64,000 bases of DNA. Source: Pleurotus djamor. Its lineage: Eukaryota > Basidiomycota > Agaricomycetes > Agaricales > Pleurotaceae. Below the pieces are notes generated by a model that had not been told where the DNA came from, ran no database searches, and saw nothing but the letters and a program-made list of their open reading frames with translations. The translations under genes and the position numbers were made by a program. Numbering within the stretch: position 1 is the first letter of the stretch; each line of letters starts with the position of its first letter. Location of the stretch: the NCBI GenBank assembly GCA_029747585.1, contig JAPEVF010000132.1:33090-97089 (forward strand), given 5' to 3'. Shown here in pieces: positions 1-15,571 of this stretch.

Positions 1-14
1 GGAGAACGACGCGT

Positions 15-3170
<3,156 letters not shown>

Positions 3171-3972
3171 CTTGGTGGAGAAGTCGAATAGTAAGAGGCA
3201 GGGAATAACCTGCGTGGACGCGTGCCTTGCGCGTGCCCCAAACGCGCTGTGACAAGTCACGTGTGAAGCATCACGCCTTGGACCCGACGAGGGCTCGCTT
3301 ACTTTATTACTTATCACTGTTTCCATCTCTGCTCGGTACCCTTCAATCTCTCACCGCGGTCTTTCCATGCTGTAGACTCTAGAACTTTTCTACCACATGC
3401 ATGGCATGGGAGAAGTCTGGACCCAGACTACCCAAACATGCCCAGAAAATAACTTCTTTTTCGCTCGTCATCAAATCCGATTGACTTATCGGTTCTCGGT
3501 TTGGACATAGCAGACAACGCACGTCCCCATATGTCTATTGTTCCATCATCGAATCGGAATCATCGATAGGCGTCTCAACGCCTAAGCCGAACTTGTCTGG
3601 CAGAAATTCACACCTGCCGCATGGAATAGGGAACCCGCCGACTTTCGCGCCACGAAATCGAACAAAGGGTCAGATTACCTTTGTCCTAGGCGGATCTGGT
3701 GTGAAAACCGCCACAGTGGCATTTTACACGCGCTGACTGATTGTTTTTCTTTTCTCAGCGAAGGCTACATACGGAGGTAAATAACACACAACAGGATCAT
3801 CAGGAACTTTGCACGGAAAACGAAACAAACGCTGGAAAAATATAAAATACAGGCAATCGGCGGAATGTAGGGATCAATGCCGATGGTAACTGGAATGGAG
3901 ATTTGGGTGTTGTGGGAGTGGAGGGTATTCGAGGGTACGAGCGGGAGATAATACAATAAGCGATATGTTCCC
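3171..3972. other. intergenic region between RecQ and PAS genes
   Basis: About 800 bp lying upstream of the RecQ gene and downstream of the PAS gene, both on the minus strand. Only short open frames occur and none resembles a known family. It probably holds the RecQ promoter and 5' leader and the 3' end of the PAS transcript. An ATG at about 3160 (MSMSENCYA followed by a GTAAGT donor) could be a first RecQ exon. Confidence 0.5.
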
Positions 3973-5535
3973 CTACACATTGGCGTGGCGAAGGATGACC
4001 ATCATTCCATCCGAATGCGCTGAAAATATGGCGTCCACTGGAACTTGGCGCGAGGAGTCGGGGGATAGAAGGGCATGGATTCGTGGTCGAACAACGACAG
4101 GATTGCCTCTGGGTCGTACACTCGGTGCTCGAGATCTAGACGTGGAACCTTTGCGGTTTCTTGATGAAGGGGGGTCGGGTATCCGAGTACTAGTGGACAA
4201 GACGGTTCGTTGAAAAGACCCAGTTAACAACAAGGGATTTACTCACCTTGAATCTCTACCTTCCGTCAACAGGGTGAACTTCCCGTAACCAAAGCCTCCA
4301 TCGCTTGGTTGCCCCCTTTCATTTACGCCCCAGCCTTTCACGACGTCCATCCAACTCCGCACGATGTCTTCGTCCTTCTTTGCTACAAAATCAAAGAAGC
4401 TGCGTCCCATTGCGGTCATCGTGGAAAGCAGTAGGTCGTTTGAACAATAGACTATCGGGCAGTTGACCGAGAATCGATCCAGGATAAGTGCCGTCCTGAA
4501 CGACTGCAGTGGCAACAGATCAAAGTCGAGATCAGCATTCTCTGCCTGAGGTTCTGGTGTTCGGGTTCTGGACCGTCTGGACGATCCACTGCGTCGACGT
4601 GCCCGGGATCGATTCGTGTTCGGTTGTCGTCCTCTGTCGCCCGATCGATCCGTCCGAGGCCCATTGGACTTGCTTCGCACTCGATAAGAGAAGCCGTCGG
4701 AAACTAAGGAAAGGCTACGACCTCTTGGAAGAGGAGGATCAGGAGGCATTGGGGAAGGGTCATTCCATCTCTGGAAGTGAAGAGAAGGTGACGACGATGA
4801 TTAATTTTTGGCAAACCACCAAGATGAGTAGGATTCCTTACTCTAAATTCAAAATCCCGGGCGTGGGGCGTGATGACAGTGATCTCCTGCGCTGTCGAGG
4901 CATTATGTAAGGCCTTCGCGCCAGGCGTTGCGAATGAAACGCTGCCTGCCGGAAGAAAAAGATGTACGTAAACAAGGATTCCAGGCGGGTATGGTCAAGG
5001 CAACAAGGCTAACAGACCTACGAGGACGTTGTGGACGACTGTTCGCGAAATTCCACAGAGGACATACCCCTTGTACGGATCCTTGTGTCGCAGACGCAGG
5101 TAAGCAATGACAGCCGCCTTATCCTCTTGGATTGTGTTGCTACCCGGGGTCAACAGGTTCGGTTCAAGCGATCAAAAGTGCCAGGTGGCTCACTAGTGCA
5201 TTTTCTGAACTCTGGGGAACTCGTCTGGATGAACGAGCTGCAGCGAGGGTGTGCCAATGAGGTCCGAAGGTTCGTACCCTGCTTATCAGTCAGAGGGGGC
5301 ACTCGTTGTAAATCTGAGCAGCTCACCAAGGAGGTCGGTCACAGAGTCGGTCATGAAGACCCAATTCGCCTAGAAGCAATAAGCACAAGGAACGACTGCA
5401 CGAAGGGCATTGCTGAGCACCTCTGGCGCAAAGTCGACTATTCCGACTGGGACATGGGGGCATCAAAATGCAGCTCGAAGGTTCAAGATACCAAGAATGC
5501 ATACTGAAGGAAAGATATGAATGGGATGTCTCCAT
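3973..5535 (-). CDS. PAS-domain protein (white-collar-like PAS fold)
   Basis: Small multi-exon protein with a PAS sensor fold. After removing introns the minus strand reads ANWVFMTDSVTDLLG, then YEPSDLIGTPSLQLVHPDEF, then EDKAAVIAYLRLRHKDPYKG and YVLCGISRTVVHNVLVG. This is the PAS pattern of fungal white-collar relatives. Further exons give ALHNASTAQEITVITPHAR, RWNDPSPMPPDPP, a basic low-complexity stretch and SFFDFVAKKDEDIVRSWMD, which looks like a second PAS-type segment. The last exon ends VDAIFSAHSDGMMVILRHA. The LOV flavin-cysteine motif (NCRFLQ) is not visible, so blue-light sensing is not supported, and I see no GATA zinc finger. Such proteins are common but poorly characterised in mushrooms. 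The first exon and start are uncertain; an upstream exon reading VPVGIVDFAPEVLSNALRAV probably belongs to the gene. Confidence 0.75.
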
Positions 5536-5855
5536 GGCTGGTTCAGCAGAAGCGGGGGGCGATGGGGTGGACGGTGAACATGCACAGCGCTAGAAAGCCN
5601 AAAATCTGACGGATGGGAGAAAAGGCCACAGTGGGTATGAGACAAAGAGGGATGTAATAGGACGTACTCTTTAATAGGCCAAGATTTGTGTACGAGGGTG
5701 AATCTAGGGTCCCCGCGCCTCAGTGCAACCCCAGGATTTGGCGCTGGCCAGGTTCGTGAGACCAAGCACCTCCTTGTCCCAACACACGGCAACGGATCCT
5801 CACTAAGATCCCCAAATTAAATAGGTCCCAAGGACTTAAAAAACCTTCTCCAGAG

Positions 5856-8537
5856 ATGTGGTCTACCGCCAGGGAAATCGCTGCGGGCGACGTGGTCATC
5901 GTCTGGCTGGTAAGAACCCCTTCATCAGGGGTTTGCTCGTTTTTTTTCTTAATTTTTTCTTGATGTTTTCTATGATTTTTAGACGAGAGATATGATTCAG
6001 CCGCTGGTGGTCACGCCCGGCAAGGACCTGAACATCAGGTTTGGCTATTACCGCCATGATGATCTTGTCGGCGTACCCTACGGTTCCAAAATTCGTTCGC
6101 GCAACGGCAAAGGCTTCATCCATGTCCTACGTCCGACGCCAGAACTCTGGACAATGGCCTTACCTCATCGAACTCAAATCCTTTATCTCGCCGATATCGC
6201 GTTTATCACTTGCCACCTGGACGTAAAACCCGGCAGCCATGTCGTCGAAGCCGGTAAGTCGAAACTTACTCATCTCTTGTGTTTTTTTTCTCTGGAAAAT
6301 GATTCGGGGAAAAATCGCCAAATATAAGCGCCCGTCTCATTTACGGCTAGTTTCCTTTTGCCTCCGTTCACCGCACCTCGAGGCACCTTCTTTCTTACCC
6401 AATTATTGCTTACGCTTACGCTGATGCCATGGGATCAATTCGGTGCCATCACTTCCAGGTACGTACTCGTACATTTACATAGACTATTGTCCAACATTAA
6501 TCTCCCATCTCGGAACAAAGGTACAGGATCAGGATCCTTCTCCCATTCCGTTGCCAGGACCATCGGTCGATCGGGCCACCTCTACTCCTACGAGTTTCAT
6601 GAAGCCAGAGCAACCGCCGCAACGTGAGTGCACTTACAATCAATATCACTGCGGGAGGCCATGCCTTCTCTCCCCAGATAAACCCCCTCCATCAGGGAAT
6701 TTACAAGAAATTTGTTCCTTGTCAATTTCCGTAAGGAAAAAGAGCGAAAAATGGGCAAAGCTTCGCTGGCTGCTGTTTCCGGCAACGTTTCTTACGTCGC
6801 TTGTCGACTTTTCTGATGCTCTCGAGAACGCTCACTTGCTCTTGGGCGTTTTCTCCAAGAAAAAAGGCATAAATCAGCCAATCAGGCTGCGTATACCGCC
6901 CATGTTTCCTGGAGCCTTTTTCCCGGAGAAAACAGGTTGTAACAAAGGTCCTGAAGGGGAGGAGCCCTAGCGAGAAAAGGCCTTGGTGCCTGCAGAATAC
7001 CACTGCGGGAGGCCATATCTTTTCGAACTGGCAACAACACCCTTCAAAAATGTTCAGGACTTTTCTACTTGTTTCTTCCGGGAGAATGAGCATTACGCAG
7101 TCTAATTGGCTGGTTGATCTTGGAGGAAACATCGAAAAGCAAAGGAACGTCAAGTAGGTTTCTTTGCGCGAGGGGTTTGTCACCTGTGAAAACGCCTGGC
7201 CTCCTGTTGTACACCTGCTTCGCATTCGGAAACCCTCACCTTGACCGATTAATACTAACTTACTTAATCCCATTAGTGAAGAATTCGCCCGTCACGGCAT
7301 GTCGGATTTCGTAACCCTTACACACCGGAATGTCTGCAGCGATGGTTTCACTGTGGAGAACGTCGCCGATGCTAGTAAGTCCATGACTTTATTGAGGACC
7401 CGGGATAATAGGTGTGGAACTCTGTCGGCCAGTGGTTGCTTCCCCATATCTGGTGAATATCTCGGGCTCGCAGAACTTTGGCCCTTCTCGACGACTTTTC
7501 AGGCGAAACGTTCGCGCCCTTGTCCTTGGTTTTCCGCGGGGAGACAAGGTCCCTTTGCGCCAATCGCTCATAGGGCCTTTTCTCCTCGAGAATCAGCAAA
7601 TAAAGGTTGTGAACCATATTGAATGGGAGTTTTCCGGCAAGAGAAGGGGTGCCAACTGCCCGCCACCCGAGTCGGTTAGGTATTTTGACCGGTTTGGGGC
7701 TTCGAATGTCTGTTTCGCGACCTGCCTCCGATCTCCTCCACACCAGGATTCCACACCTATTATCCCGGATCCTCTTTATCATCGCGCCCGTTTGTCCCCT
7801 TCCCTGATTACCTTTCCAGTATTCCTCGATCTGCCAATGCCGTGGAACGCCATAGCACATGCCAAAAAGACACTTCGCGTAAGTCTCAAAAGAATGTTAT
7901 TCTTCTGGAATTTCTCAAATGAGCACGCCTTTTATCCCCAGAAAGATCGCCTTACCCGGATCTGTTGTTTCAGTCCATGCATGGAACAAGTACAACGTAC
8001 AGTCATCGCCCTCAATGATGCTGGTTTCACAGGTGTGTTATCTTTATTTATATCAACTTCATTCATTTCGGCTCCACCTCACCAACGATGTGGTTAGAAA
8101 TTACGATGTACGAAACACTCGTGAGAGCGCACGAGGTGGACCAGGTACCCGCTCTGCGATCAATCGAAGATGTGGCGACGAGTTTGAAGAAGGCGGAACA
8201 AAAACGTGAAGATAAACGGATACGACAGATTGTGGTTTCCAGACAGAACCTGGCAAAGAGGAAACGTGGAGACGGCGGTGAATCGGATCTCACACAGGTG
8301 CAGACGCGGGACGATGGGGCCGAGCCTGTTGCTGGTGGAAAACGCACGAAAACCGATGAGCTAGAGGAATCGCTCCAGGAATCGGGGTCTGTTGAACCCA
8401 GTTTCGCCGACATGCCTGAAGGACAGTCGACAGGTTCCACTGCTAAAATCGCCGTGTCGAAAGCATTCGCCGAAGTTCGCGGTCATACGTCCTACCTAAC
8501 ATTCGCTTCTCTCCTCGGAGTTGTAGAATCTTCGTAA
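5856..8537 (+). CDS. TRM61: tRNA (adenine(58)-N1)-methyltransferase catalytic subunit
   Basis: Catalytic subunit of the nuclear Trm6-Trm61 complex that methylates A58 of tRNAs, including initiator tRNA-Met, using S-adenosylmethionine. Seven exons fit cleanly: 5856-5909, 5983-6253, 6521-6623, 7277-7374, 7820-7878, 7942-8032 and 8098-8537, giving 371 residues. Landmarks are [16 protein letters not shown] at the N-terminus, the SAM-binding motif [21 protein letters not shown], the acidic strand [10 protein letters not shown] and the motif IV-like IFLDLPMPW. The last exon carries a charged low-complexity insert (about residues 245-330) and ends [10 protein letters not shown], as in Trm61 orthologues. 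Introns 3 (about 650 bp) and 4 (about 445 bp) are unusually long for this window and contain repeats, listed separately. It is convergent with RAD4, with 63 bp between the stops. Confidence 0.93.
6850..7130. repeat. imperfect inverted repeat in TRM61 intron 3
   Basis: Intron 3 contains two arms that match after reverse complement. The left arm (about 6868-6960) has CAGCCAATCAGGCTGCGTAT and later AAAGGTCCTGAAGG. The right arm (about 7050-7125) read backwards has CAGCCAATTAGACTGCGTAA, a CTCCCGGAAGAAAC block and AAGTCCTGAA. TTTTCTCC..GGAGAAAA-type short palindromes recur in both arms and again in intron 4. A direct 17-bp repeat CCACTGCGGGAGGCCAT (first base varies) occurs at about 6647 and 7000. 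It looks like a decayed non-autonomous hairpin element. Confidence 0.5.
7394..7774. mobile_element. 381-bp MITE-like element with 26-bp TIRs in TRM61 intron 4
   Basis: The left end 7394-7419 and right end 7749-7774 are inverted repeats matching at 25 of 26 positions; the inner 20 bp CCGGGATAATAGGTGTGGAA is exact. The element encodes no protein and lies entirely inside intron 4 (7375-7819), leaving the splice sites intact. TTTAT occurs immediately outside the right end and one base away from the left end, a possible imperfect target-site duplication. This architecture (short, non-coding, TIR-bounded, intronic) fits a miniature inverted-repeat transposable element or an introner-like element. 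The superfamily cannot be told from one copy. Confidence 0.7.
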
Positions 8538-8600
8538 AAAGAATCATTATATATCCATAGAATATGTTATAAGTTACACATCTAGTCCGAAAAGCGGGGA

Positions 8601-11600
8601 TTAACGCCTTAGCTGGGATTGACTCTTGGATGTACGAGGGCGTAGCACTCTTGTCGGTATGGGCACTGTGGAATTTGTTGTCGCCTTCGCTTTACGCTTC
8701 TTGGAAGGAGGCGACTCGGTTATGACAACTTCAACGGTAACGTCACTTAGCCGGCGCTTTGTATTGGGATGAGCTTCGCTGGATGAGCTTGCAATAGCCC
8801 TTGGTTTCAAAGGAGAAGATGGGGGTGAATCTGGTTTCGGAGGAGTGGTTTGCCGTGGAGTACCAGGCGTGTTCACATGTGCGCCATTTGCGACAACGCG
8901 GGTGGATCGTCGACTTGCTCTCTTGGGTCTCACAGAGCCGGGGAGGTCCTCATCCTCAGGTTTGGCATGCTCATCGAGGGGAGGATTTGATAGGGGAGCT
9001 ACAGGGATGTCGATAGGGTCAGATGTGTCGAGGCCGGGGGCCACCACTTGCGTGTCATGTTTCTCCGCAAGCTCTTGCATTGATACCGGGACGAATCGCG
9101 GGATCTCAAGAGTAAGCGGTGGATCGTCCTCAATCTCAGAGTCGAGATCCATAGTCCCAAGGACAAGAGGTTCGGCGGTTTCCTGCACGCTCTCAGGGTG
9201 TTGTCCCAACGCTTTGGCATGAGGCGCGCTTGGTATAAGATGCGACGGATAGGATGGCAGAACGGGGTGCGTGTTTCTGGGGAGAAGGTAGGGTTGGACG
9301 ATATCGTCAGCATCTATCAGGAAACCGCCCCCTTTATCAGGAGCCTACGTGTGAGGGATAGAATAATCAGCTAGAAGCAATGCGGAGCACGTTAGGTACT
9401 TACATCAGGCTGGTCGGCGACAGTATTTGCGTCAGCTACTGGTATCTGAATCTCCAACGTCCCATCCTTATATTGGGAATGTAGCCTCGCGCGGATTTGG
9501 AGGCCTTGGATAAGCCGTTTCCAACGCTTGATAACGCGCTCCTTGCGTTGGATGAGTGCCTTCTTCTCGGCCTCTTGTTCAGCTTCCGCATATGCCTGAG
9601 AGATTTGGTCAGTTCCACCGACGACCAGGCCATTAGATCGATGCGCTTGCCTCAATAAGGACAGCCTCATGCTCAGCGGCAATAACAACACCCTCAATGA
9701 CCGGCATTGCCCGCCGGCTCTTGAAATGAAAGCCAGTCTACAAAGGGTCTTGTTAGGAACGACCACGACTCGCGAGCATCGTGCACACGCACCACCGCTT
9801 CTGCATAGTCGAAACCTAGCTTCTTCGCAATCTTCCAGGCTCCTCGGACTAAAATCGTCTGTATTAACAGGATAAATGGGATCCAGGGAAATAGCCACTT
9901 ACGAGGAACGTGTGCTCCGCCTGCGGGCAGCATGGAAGGCACGTACAAATCAATGTTACCGTAATTATTTTTCGGAATTACACCCTGAAAGTTGATTAGG
10001 TAGGTCCACAGCGGGTGGGATGGCGGACTCACGTCAACTATTGGTGGGGGCACGAAGGGCTCTGTTTGACTCCAGGCATACAAGCCTTGCATGAGTTCTG
10101 CGCCTGAAGCTGCACCCGCCTCCTTCAATGCCTCGATGGCCCTGAGTTTGTTGACCGTGCTCACACGCGCTTTCACGGTTTTGAGCGGTTGACATCCAGC
10201 CTTGACCACTCTACCCTCGCTTCTGAGCCAATTTTCGCTTGTCTTGAGTTCTACAACAGCAGAGCGAGGATATACGGGTTCGTCTCGGAAGCGGCCGAGC
10301 TCTGGAGTGTCTGGAGGTTCAGGATGAATAACTTGATTTACATGAAGATGACGGGTCAGAACATAACTGCATATGGCGAATCAGGAAAGGGCGATATGAA
10401 AGGCAGAAACTTGCTCACAGGGGATGATCCTTGAAGCCAGCAATAGTCGTCGGCATGCCCTCAGCTAGTTGGGCTGCCTCTAGTTCTTCGTCTTCAGCAT
10501 CATCTCGAGCCTCAATAAAAAGTAACGATCAGCAATTGTGTAGTCCGAAAAAATCGGGTACTTACTAGACGGTAAGGCCGATGTATTATGCCCAAAACAC
10601 CTTCCCACCACTGGAGACGACCCTTGCCTCTGCCTTGGCCCTGCATCTTAGCAACTTTGACTGCATACTCCCGTGCATAACGCCGTGTAACATCTCGTGC
10701 ATAGCCGTCTTCCTCGAAAGCGAGAACATATACCATCCGGTTCTCAATTGTCTTCGGAGCATATGGAGGTCGGCTTGGAGCTTTCTTTTGAGGCGTAGAT
10801 ACTCCGATTGTGCGATAAATGGATGGAAGGGAAGGAAGCAAAGGCAATTGCGATGGATCGAATACCTTGCGCTTGTTAACCAAGCCCCGTACCGGATCCA
10901 CGGGCAACCATTGAGCATCGCCCTTAGAGTAAACTTCAGTCCAGAAGACAGGTGGAGTTGAGAGAGCTGGTCGCAGATTGTCAGTATTGAGATGTGGCTT
11001 TCTCCTCATTTACTCACCAGTTGTCGCTCTTTGTGGAGAGGGGGGAGGAGGGCCGTTTGGAGGTCGCTTGGTTGGTCGCTTGCGAGATTTAGGCGAGGAT
11101 GTGCCCTGGTTCTTAGATGAGAATTCACTAGATGAGCTAGTATCGCTCTCTGAAAAAGCCGAGTCATCATCTGAAGAGCCACTGTCAGATTTCTCTTGGA
11201 GTTGAGCGGCCTTTTTGGCCTTTGAAGCGCTGATAGGCTTAGGATTCGACTTTGACCGGGTCACCTTTGTCGATGACCGGAGTCGTGGCTTGGAAGCTGC
11301 GGCCTTTGATGACTTCTTCTGTGGCTTGGAGGCCGCAGCCTTTGGTGGCTTCTTCAGTGGCTTCGACGTGTTTGTGGTTGCCTTTGCGTCACTAGCTTTC
11401 ACCTTGCCCTTGCCCTTGGGTTTGAGTTTCGCTTCGCTCCCTCCGCTCTGCCATGGAACGCTTTGGATGCTAACAACAAGCCTCGCAGGTATGTCCAAGG
11501 AACGGCAGAGAGAGGTGAATAATTGAGCGCTGGTATCGCGGGACCCACTACGCATCAGAGCGTGCTTCATGAGGCTTTTCGGAGAGCGTATGAACTCGCC

Positions 11601-12354
11601 ATCGTCATTGAGTGTCGATTGAAGAGACTCTATGTCTATGGACTTCAGTCCTTTCAGTGCACCCAGCACCGTTGTCAAAGTTACGTCGTCTGGAGGATTT
11701 TCAGTGGAAGGAGAGGGTTCTTGATGTTCTTTGGACACAATGAGACCTTCGTCTCTAAGACCTTCGTGAACAGACTCATAGGTTCTATTGCGAAGATGTC
11801 CAACAGGCGTGACTTCGAAAAAATCAATCCACCATTCGACGAGACGCGTCATGGCAGCCTGGAACATACGACCTCGCCGTGCAGCCTCTGGAATACGCGA
11901 TTTATGTATGGCTGCGAAACCGTTTTGCAGCGGTAGAGGGGTTAGCGAAAGTAGACGAGCCTATTTCACGGTTAGCCGCATGTTGCAAGGTGCAAGGCGG
12001 TGGAATAAGCGAGCTTACTTGCAGCAGGTCGTCATTTATCCACTGATTCCGAATCCCAGCGTTGGTGATTAATGTTATGGTATGTATTTTATGGCAATTA
12101 ATTCGCTTTAATCTTTCTTCAGGTGAAGGTCCCTTTCGCCTGAATCACTATGAGCTGAACGCATCTTGTATACCAGGGACCGATAGTACTCACTGAGCTG
12201 CCGGCTTCGTAACCTCCTTCCCCTTTCCCTTCACCTCCGTCTTCTGAGTTGGGTTGAGCGTAATCTCAAGGTGCTGGGCGGTAACTTCCACTTCTTCCCA
12301 GTCAAGTTCATCGTCGCTGTCGTATCCTCCAGGTAGAGTACTTCCAGATTCCAT
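8601..12354 (-). CDS. RAD4: DNA repair protein Rad4/XPC
   Basis: Damage-recognition factor of global-genome nucleotide excision repair; it binds distorted DNA together with Rad23 in the nucleus. The N-terminal exon (from 12354) is acidic and contains DSDDELDWEEVEV. The transglutaminase-like domain follows: RLVEWWIDFFEVTPVGHLRN, SLMKHALMRSGSRDTSAQLF and SLCRSLDIPARLVVSIQSVPW. A Lys/Ser-rich linker (about 11020-11400) is typical of XPC. The next exons read VFWTEVYSKGDAQWLPVDPV and MVYVLAFEEDGYARDVTRRY, then the beta-hairpin domains, including GVIPKNNYGNIDLYVPSMLP and AHVPRKW near 9900-9990. A disordered basic tail runs to the stop at 8601. An in-frame upstream ATG at 12405 is possible; I prefer 12354 because the acidic signature begins there. 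Many introns are present and not all junctions were fixed. Confidence 0.9.
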
Positions 12355-12507
12355 GTGCGCAGCCCGAATAAAGAGGTGATGGAGAACGGAAACAAGACGC
12401 GTCAAGGGGATACATTGGCAACATGGACGTGACTAATGAGACACCCTGCGTGGGAACAAATAGTGACTCAGGTCTCGTAAAAGGAGCCCCCCTGATCAAA
12501 AAGGAAC

Positions 12508-15500
12508 TCAAGCCCCACGCAATGCTCCCGCTTTCACCTTCCCACCGCCAACTGGACGTTTGAGTTTGTTAGCTCCTAGACATATTTCCATCAGCGTATA
12601 GACGGTCATATAGTAGTGGACTGCCTACCGCTTTCGACCACAAACGTCGCGGAGGCAAACCCATCCAAATTAGGATTACCTAGCGGCTCAGTGGTATCTT
12701 TGTTGTGTCGAATATGGATAGAACGCTTACTGATATTCCTCATCGCGAAGTATGTTGCCGTAGCGGTTTTAGTATCGAGAGTTAAGGTAAAGAAACCTCT
12801 AAAGAAACCTTCACTCCATTGTAAATCTGGGTTGATGTCGACCAGACTCTTGGAAAGTGCGTCTGCACTTGTTTGATTGATACTCCCAAAGGCGGACTCG
12901 GAGGTTACGGCAGTTCCAGCAAATTCGACACCAATTGCCCCGGCACCCGTCACTGAGTTGTACGTAGTGGTATCATTGGGATCTACAGTCGAAAGGTTGT
13001 TCAGCACATATCATATCATCATATTCACAACTCACGAGCCAAGTCGGAGACCCAGTTGGCATGACTATCCCCTGCGAGAATTATGGTATTATCGATTTTC
13101 TTGCTGTAAAGGTGATCGAGAATGCGATTTCGGTTTGCTTTGTAACCGTCCCAGGCATCCTACCACTAAATGTCAAGCTTCATGTCTTGGATGACGACTC
13201 GCCGGCATTCACGTACCACGTCAACTACGAGATATGTTCAGTGGGCTTCCAACACAGAATATAGGGGTGGCCTCTTACAGAATGTCCCGAAGAGAATTTG
13301 AGAAAAGACAATCTGCTGTCTATTCAAGTGGCGGGAGTGTGAGGCGGTCGTAATGAAAGGACAAAAGGACAAGTCACCAACCCTACAACGCGCCACACCG
13401 CGCCGCGAGCTTTTGATGCATCAATCGTCTTGAGAAACCCTATGAGGAGCAGTAGCAACTCAATTTTCACCCGAGTTGGCAGGGAGATGAGCAGACAAAC
13501 ATTTCTCCTGGTCGGGACCCATCAGTGATCGATTCTGGACACCAGAAATCGATTCGATGACTGTGGATCAAAATTTAGTAACGTATTTTTGTCGAGAGCA
13601 CCAGCTTGAATCCTACAGTCTAGGAGGGATGATAGGAGAACTTCAGCGGAACGATGTCGACAGAGACAATGCGTAACTGACGGGTGTTGTAATAGACCTA
13701 GAAAGATTGATCATTAGCTACGACGATCTTACCCCAATTTGACAGGAGACTCACGTCCGTTATATCTCGGTTGTAGATGCGCGTGTCCAGCATGGTCAGA
13801 TCCTCAAATGAAACGAATGAAACCGATGGACAACTAGGTGATCAACGGGGCAACTTACCAGCAACTTGCCAATTTGGAAGTTCCTCCATATACGAAGCTG
13901 ATTATTGGGGTCGACCTGTCTGATGGGCATCCATTCGTGGTAGGCCCTCACAGCGGCTAGCTTGCGGTCTGTGAAACACGCTCCGGATGGGGAGAACGAA
14001 CAGCCAACCGCGGTGTCGTTAGAGTCTGCAGTTCCTGCCTTCCAGACTTGATCTGCAATCTATGCACAGCTTCAGATATGAGATGATCGTCAAGGGGAAA
14101 CGCATACTTCATGGTCGTCCTAGGGACGATTTGAAGTTCAGCGATAGAAAAGTATTGATAGGACAAAGAACGTCGTACCCTACAGGGTATGAATGAGTGG
14201 AATTTCGAACGAAGATCGCGGATGAAAAAACCAACCAAACAGTAATCCAAGGGGCATGCTGGTGAGCAAATGAAAGACTAACGTCAGTGCGGTATTGATT
14301 CAGTCGCAGACGGTAATCGTGGATGGTAGCAGTTTCTCGACCAAGGGTGGCTCTGCCGATGGGAGCCCTGGAAGCATGGCTGATTTTAGAAGTAGAAGGA
14401 ACGTGAAAATGATGCACTCTACCCATTGCCTAGGTCTTCGTATATCTGTGTGAGCGACGTTCAGTGACATTCCGAGGGAGGTAGTGTGAGGGGGGCATAC
14501 ATAGTCACCGAGGTGTACGAATAGCTCAGCACTAGTGTTATGAGCCGCCACGCCGTACGCATTGAAGTATCCTGGGGTTCCATATAATGAGCAACGGCTA
14601 TCCATCCTCAGTGTGCGGCCAATGGAGGCATACCGTTCTGGAAATGAGAACAAGAAAACACTGCAAGAGTAAGAGGTTTCCCGCCATTGACCTCGTGCGC
14701 AGGTGCTAGAAGACTTCCGTGAGACTTTCCTGCGATATGANCTCATCGAAACTTACTATGCGGGCTGGGAAGCGTCCTCGTGGCTCCGATAGGACTCACA
14801 CTCTTAGGATTAGTGCAATCTGAGAACTGGAAGAAGTACTTGGTATCAGGGCGGAGCTTTTTGGCTTCGACTTTCACGGTGAAGTCAACATCATATGATG
14901 TAAACGCCTCTCCAGAGTCAACAGGCCGGCCAGCCAAAGTCGGAGACGTCGAGATTTTGAAGGCAAGGCAAACAGGGATGCTTTGATCAGGGGTATTAGG
15001 GGCAGTCGAGACGGGAACGGCTCTGGTCCAAAGGAGCACGGAAGTGTCGAACGGATCACCCTGTGTATNTTTAGCATCGATATTTTTGTGAGGGGTATAT
15101 ATAGTAGGGCGTACACTTGCAACTGGAGAAGGGCGAGAGTCAGATCAATGACGATGGAACACTTGACACATCGCTCACCAGAGTGAGTGAAATTTACGCC
15201 CCCGTTCCAGAGGAACGGACTCTATGAGACAGATGAAAGATTCAGCGCGAAGTCAAAGAAAAGGTGGAAAACGTACATTGCTAAAGTCACTCCCATAAAA
15301 TGTGGGGTAATGTTCGTCCGCAAAAGGTGCCGCATCCACGGTCTGACGCTTCACCACCATTAGGTGTCGGGCCTNGATCGACCTGGTGTTGTGTGAAAGC
15401 TACACAGAAGATATAAAATGTAGGTTATCCCAAGGACACATAAGTGGGAGGACCCGGACTCACATCGGGCCTATTTATAAATGGTGAGCGATAGGCAAGA

Positions 15501-15571
15501 TTCCTGTCCAGAAGCTCAGTAGCAAAGGCGGAACCTATGCATACCGCGAAAACAAGTGTGACTGAGAGCAT
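12508..15571 (-). CDS. secreted PhoD-like phosphatase / phosphodiesterase
   Basis: Metallophosphatase of the PhoD family, which hydrolyses phosphate esters or phosphodiesters with metal ions, here predicted secreted. The start at 15571 gives a signal peptide (MLSVTLVFAVCIGSAFA). The PhoD N-terminal beta-sandwich domain follows near 14750-15030 (DVDFTVKVEAKKLRPDTKYF). Catalytic-domain landmarks are AELFVHLGDYV near 14500, a DDHE metal motif near 14100, ADQVWKAGTADSNDTAVGCS, AVRAYHEWMPIRQVDP, GQQIVFSQI near 13300 and TIILAGDSHANWVSDLA near 13040-13100. The last coding exon begins after an intron at about 12577-12637 and reads GANKLKRPVGGGKVKAGAL before the stop at 12508; without that splice the frame would end early at 12606. 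It is highly intron-rich. Confidence 0.88.

Noticed and set aside
12606..12640. Early stop of the PhoD gene at 12606
   Set aside because: A GTAGGC donor and TCTAG acceptor join VVESG to GANKLKRPVGG, the expected family C-terminus, so the stop lies inside an intron.
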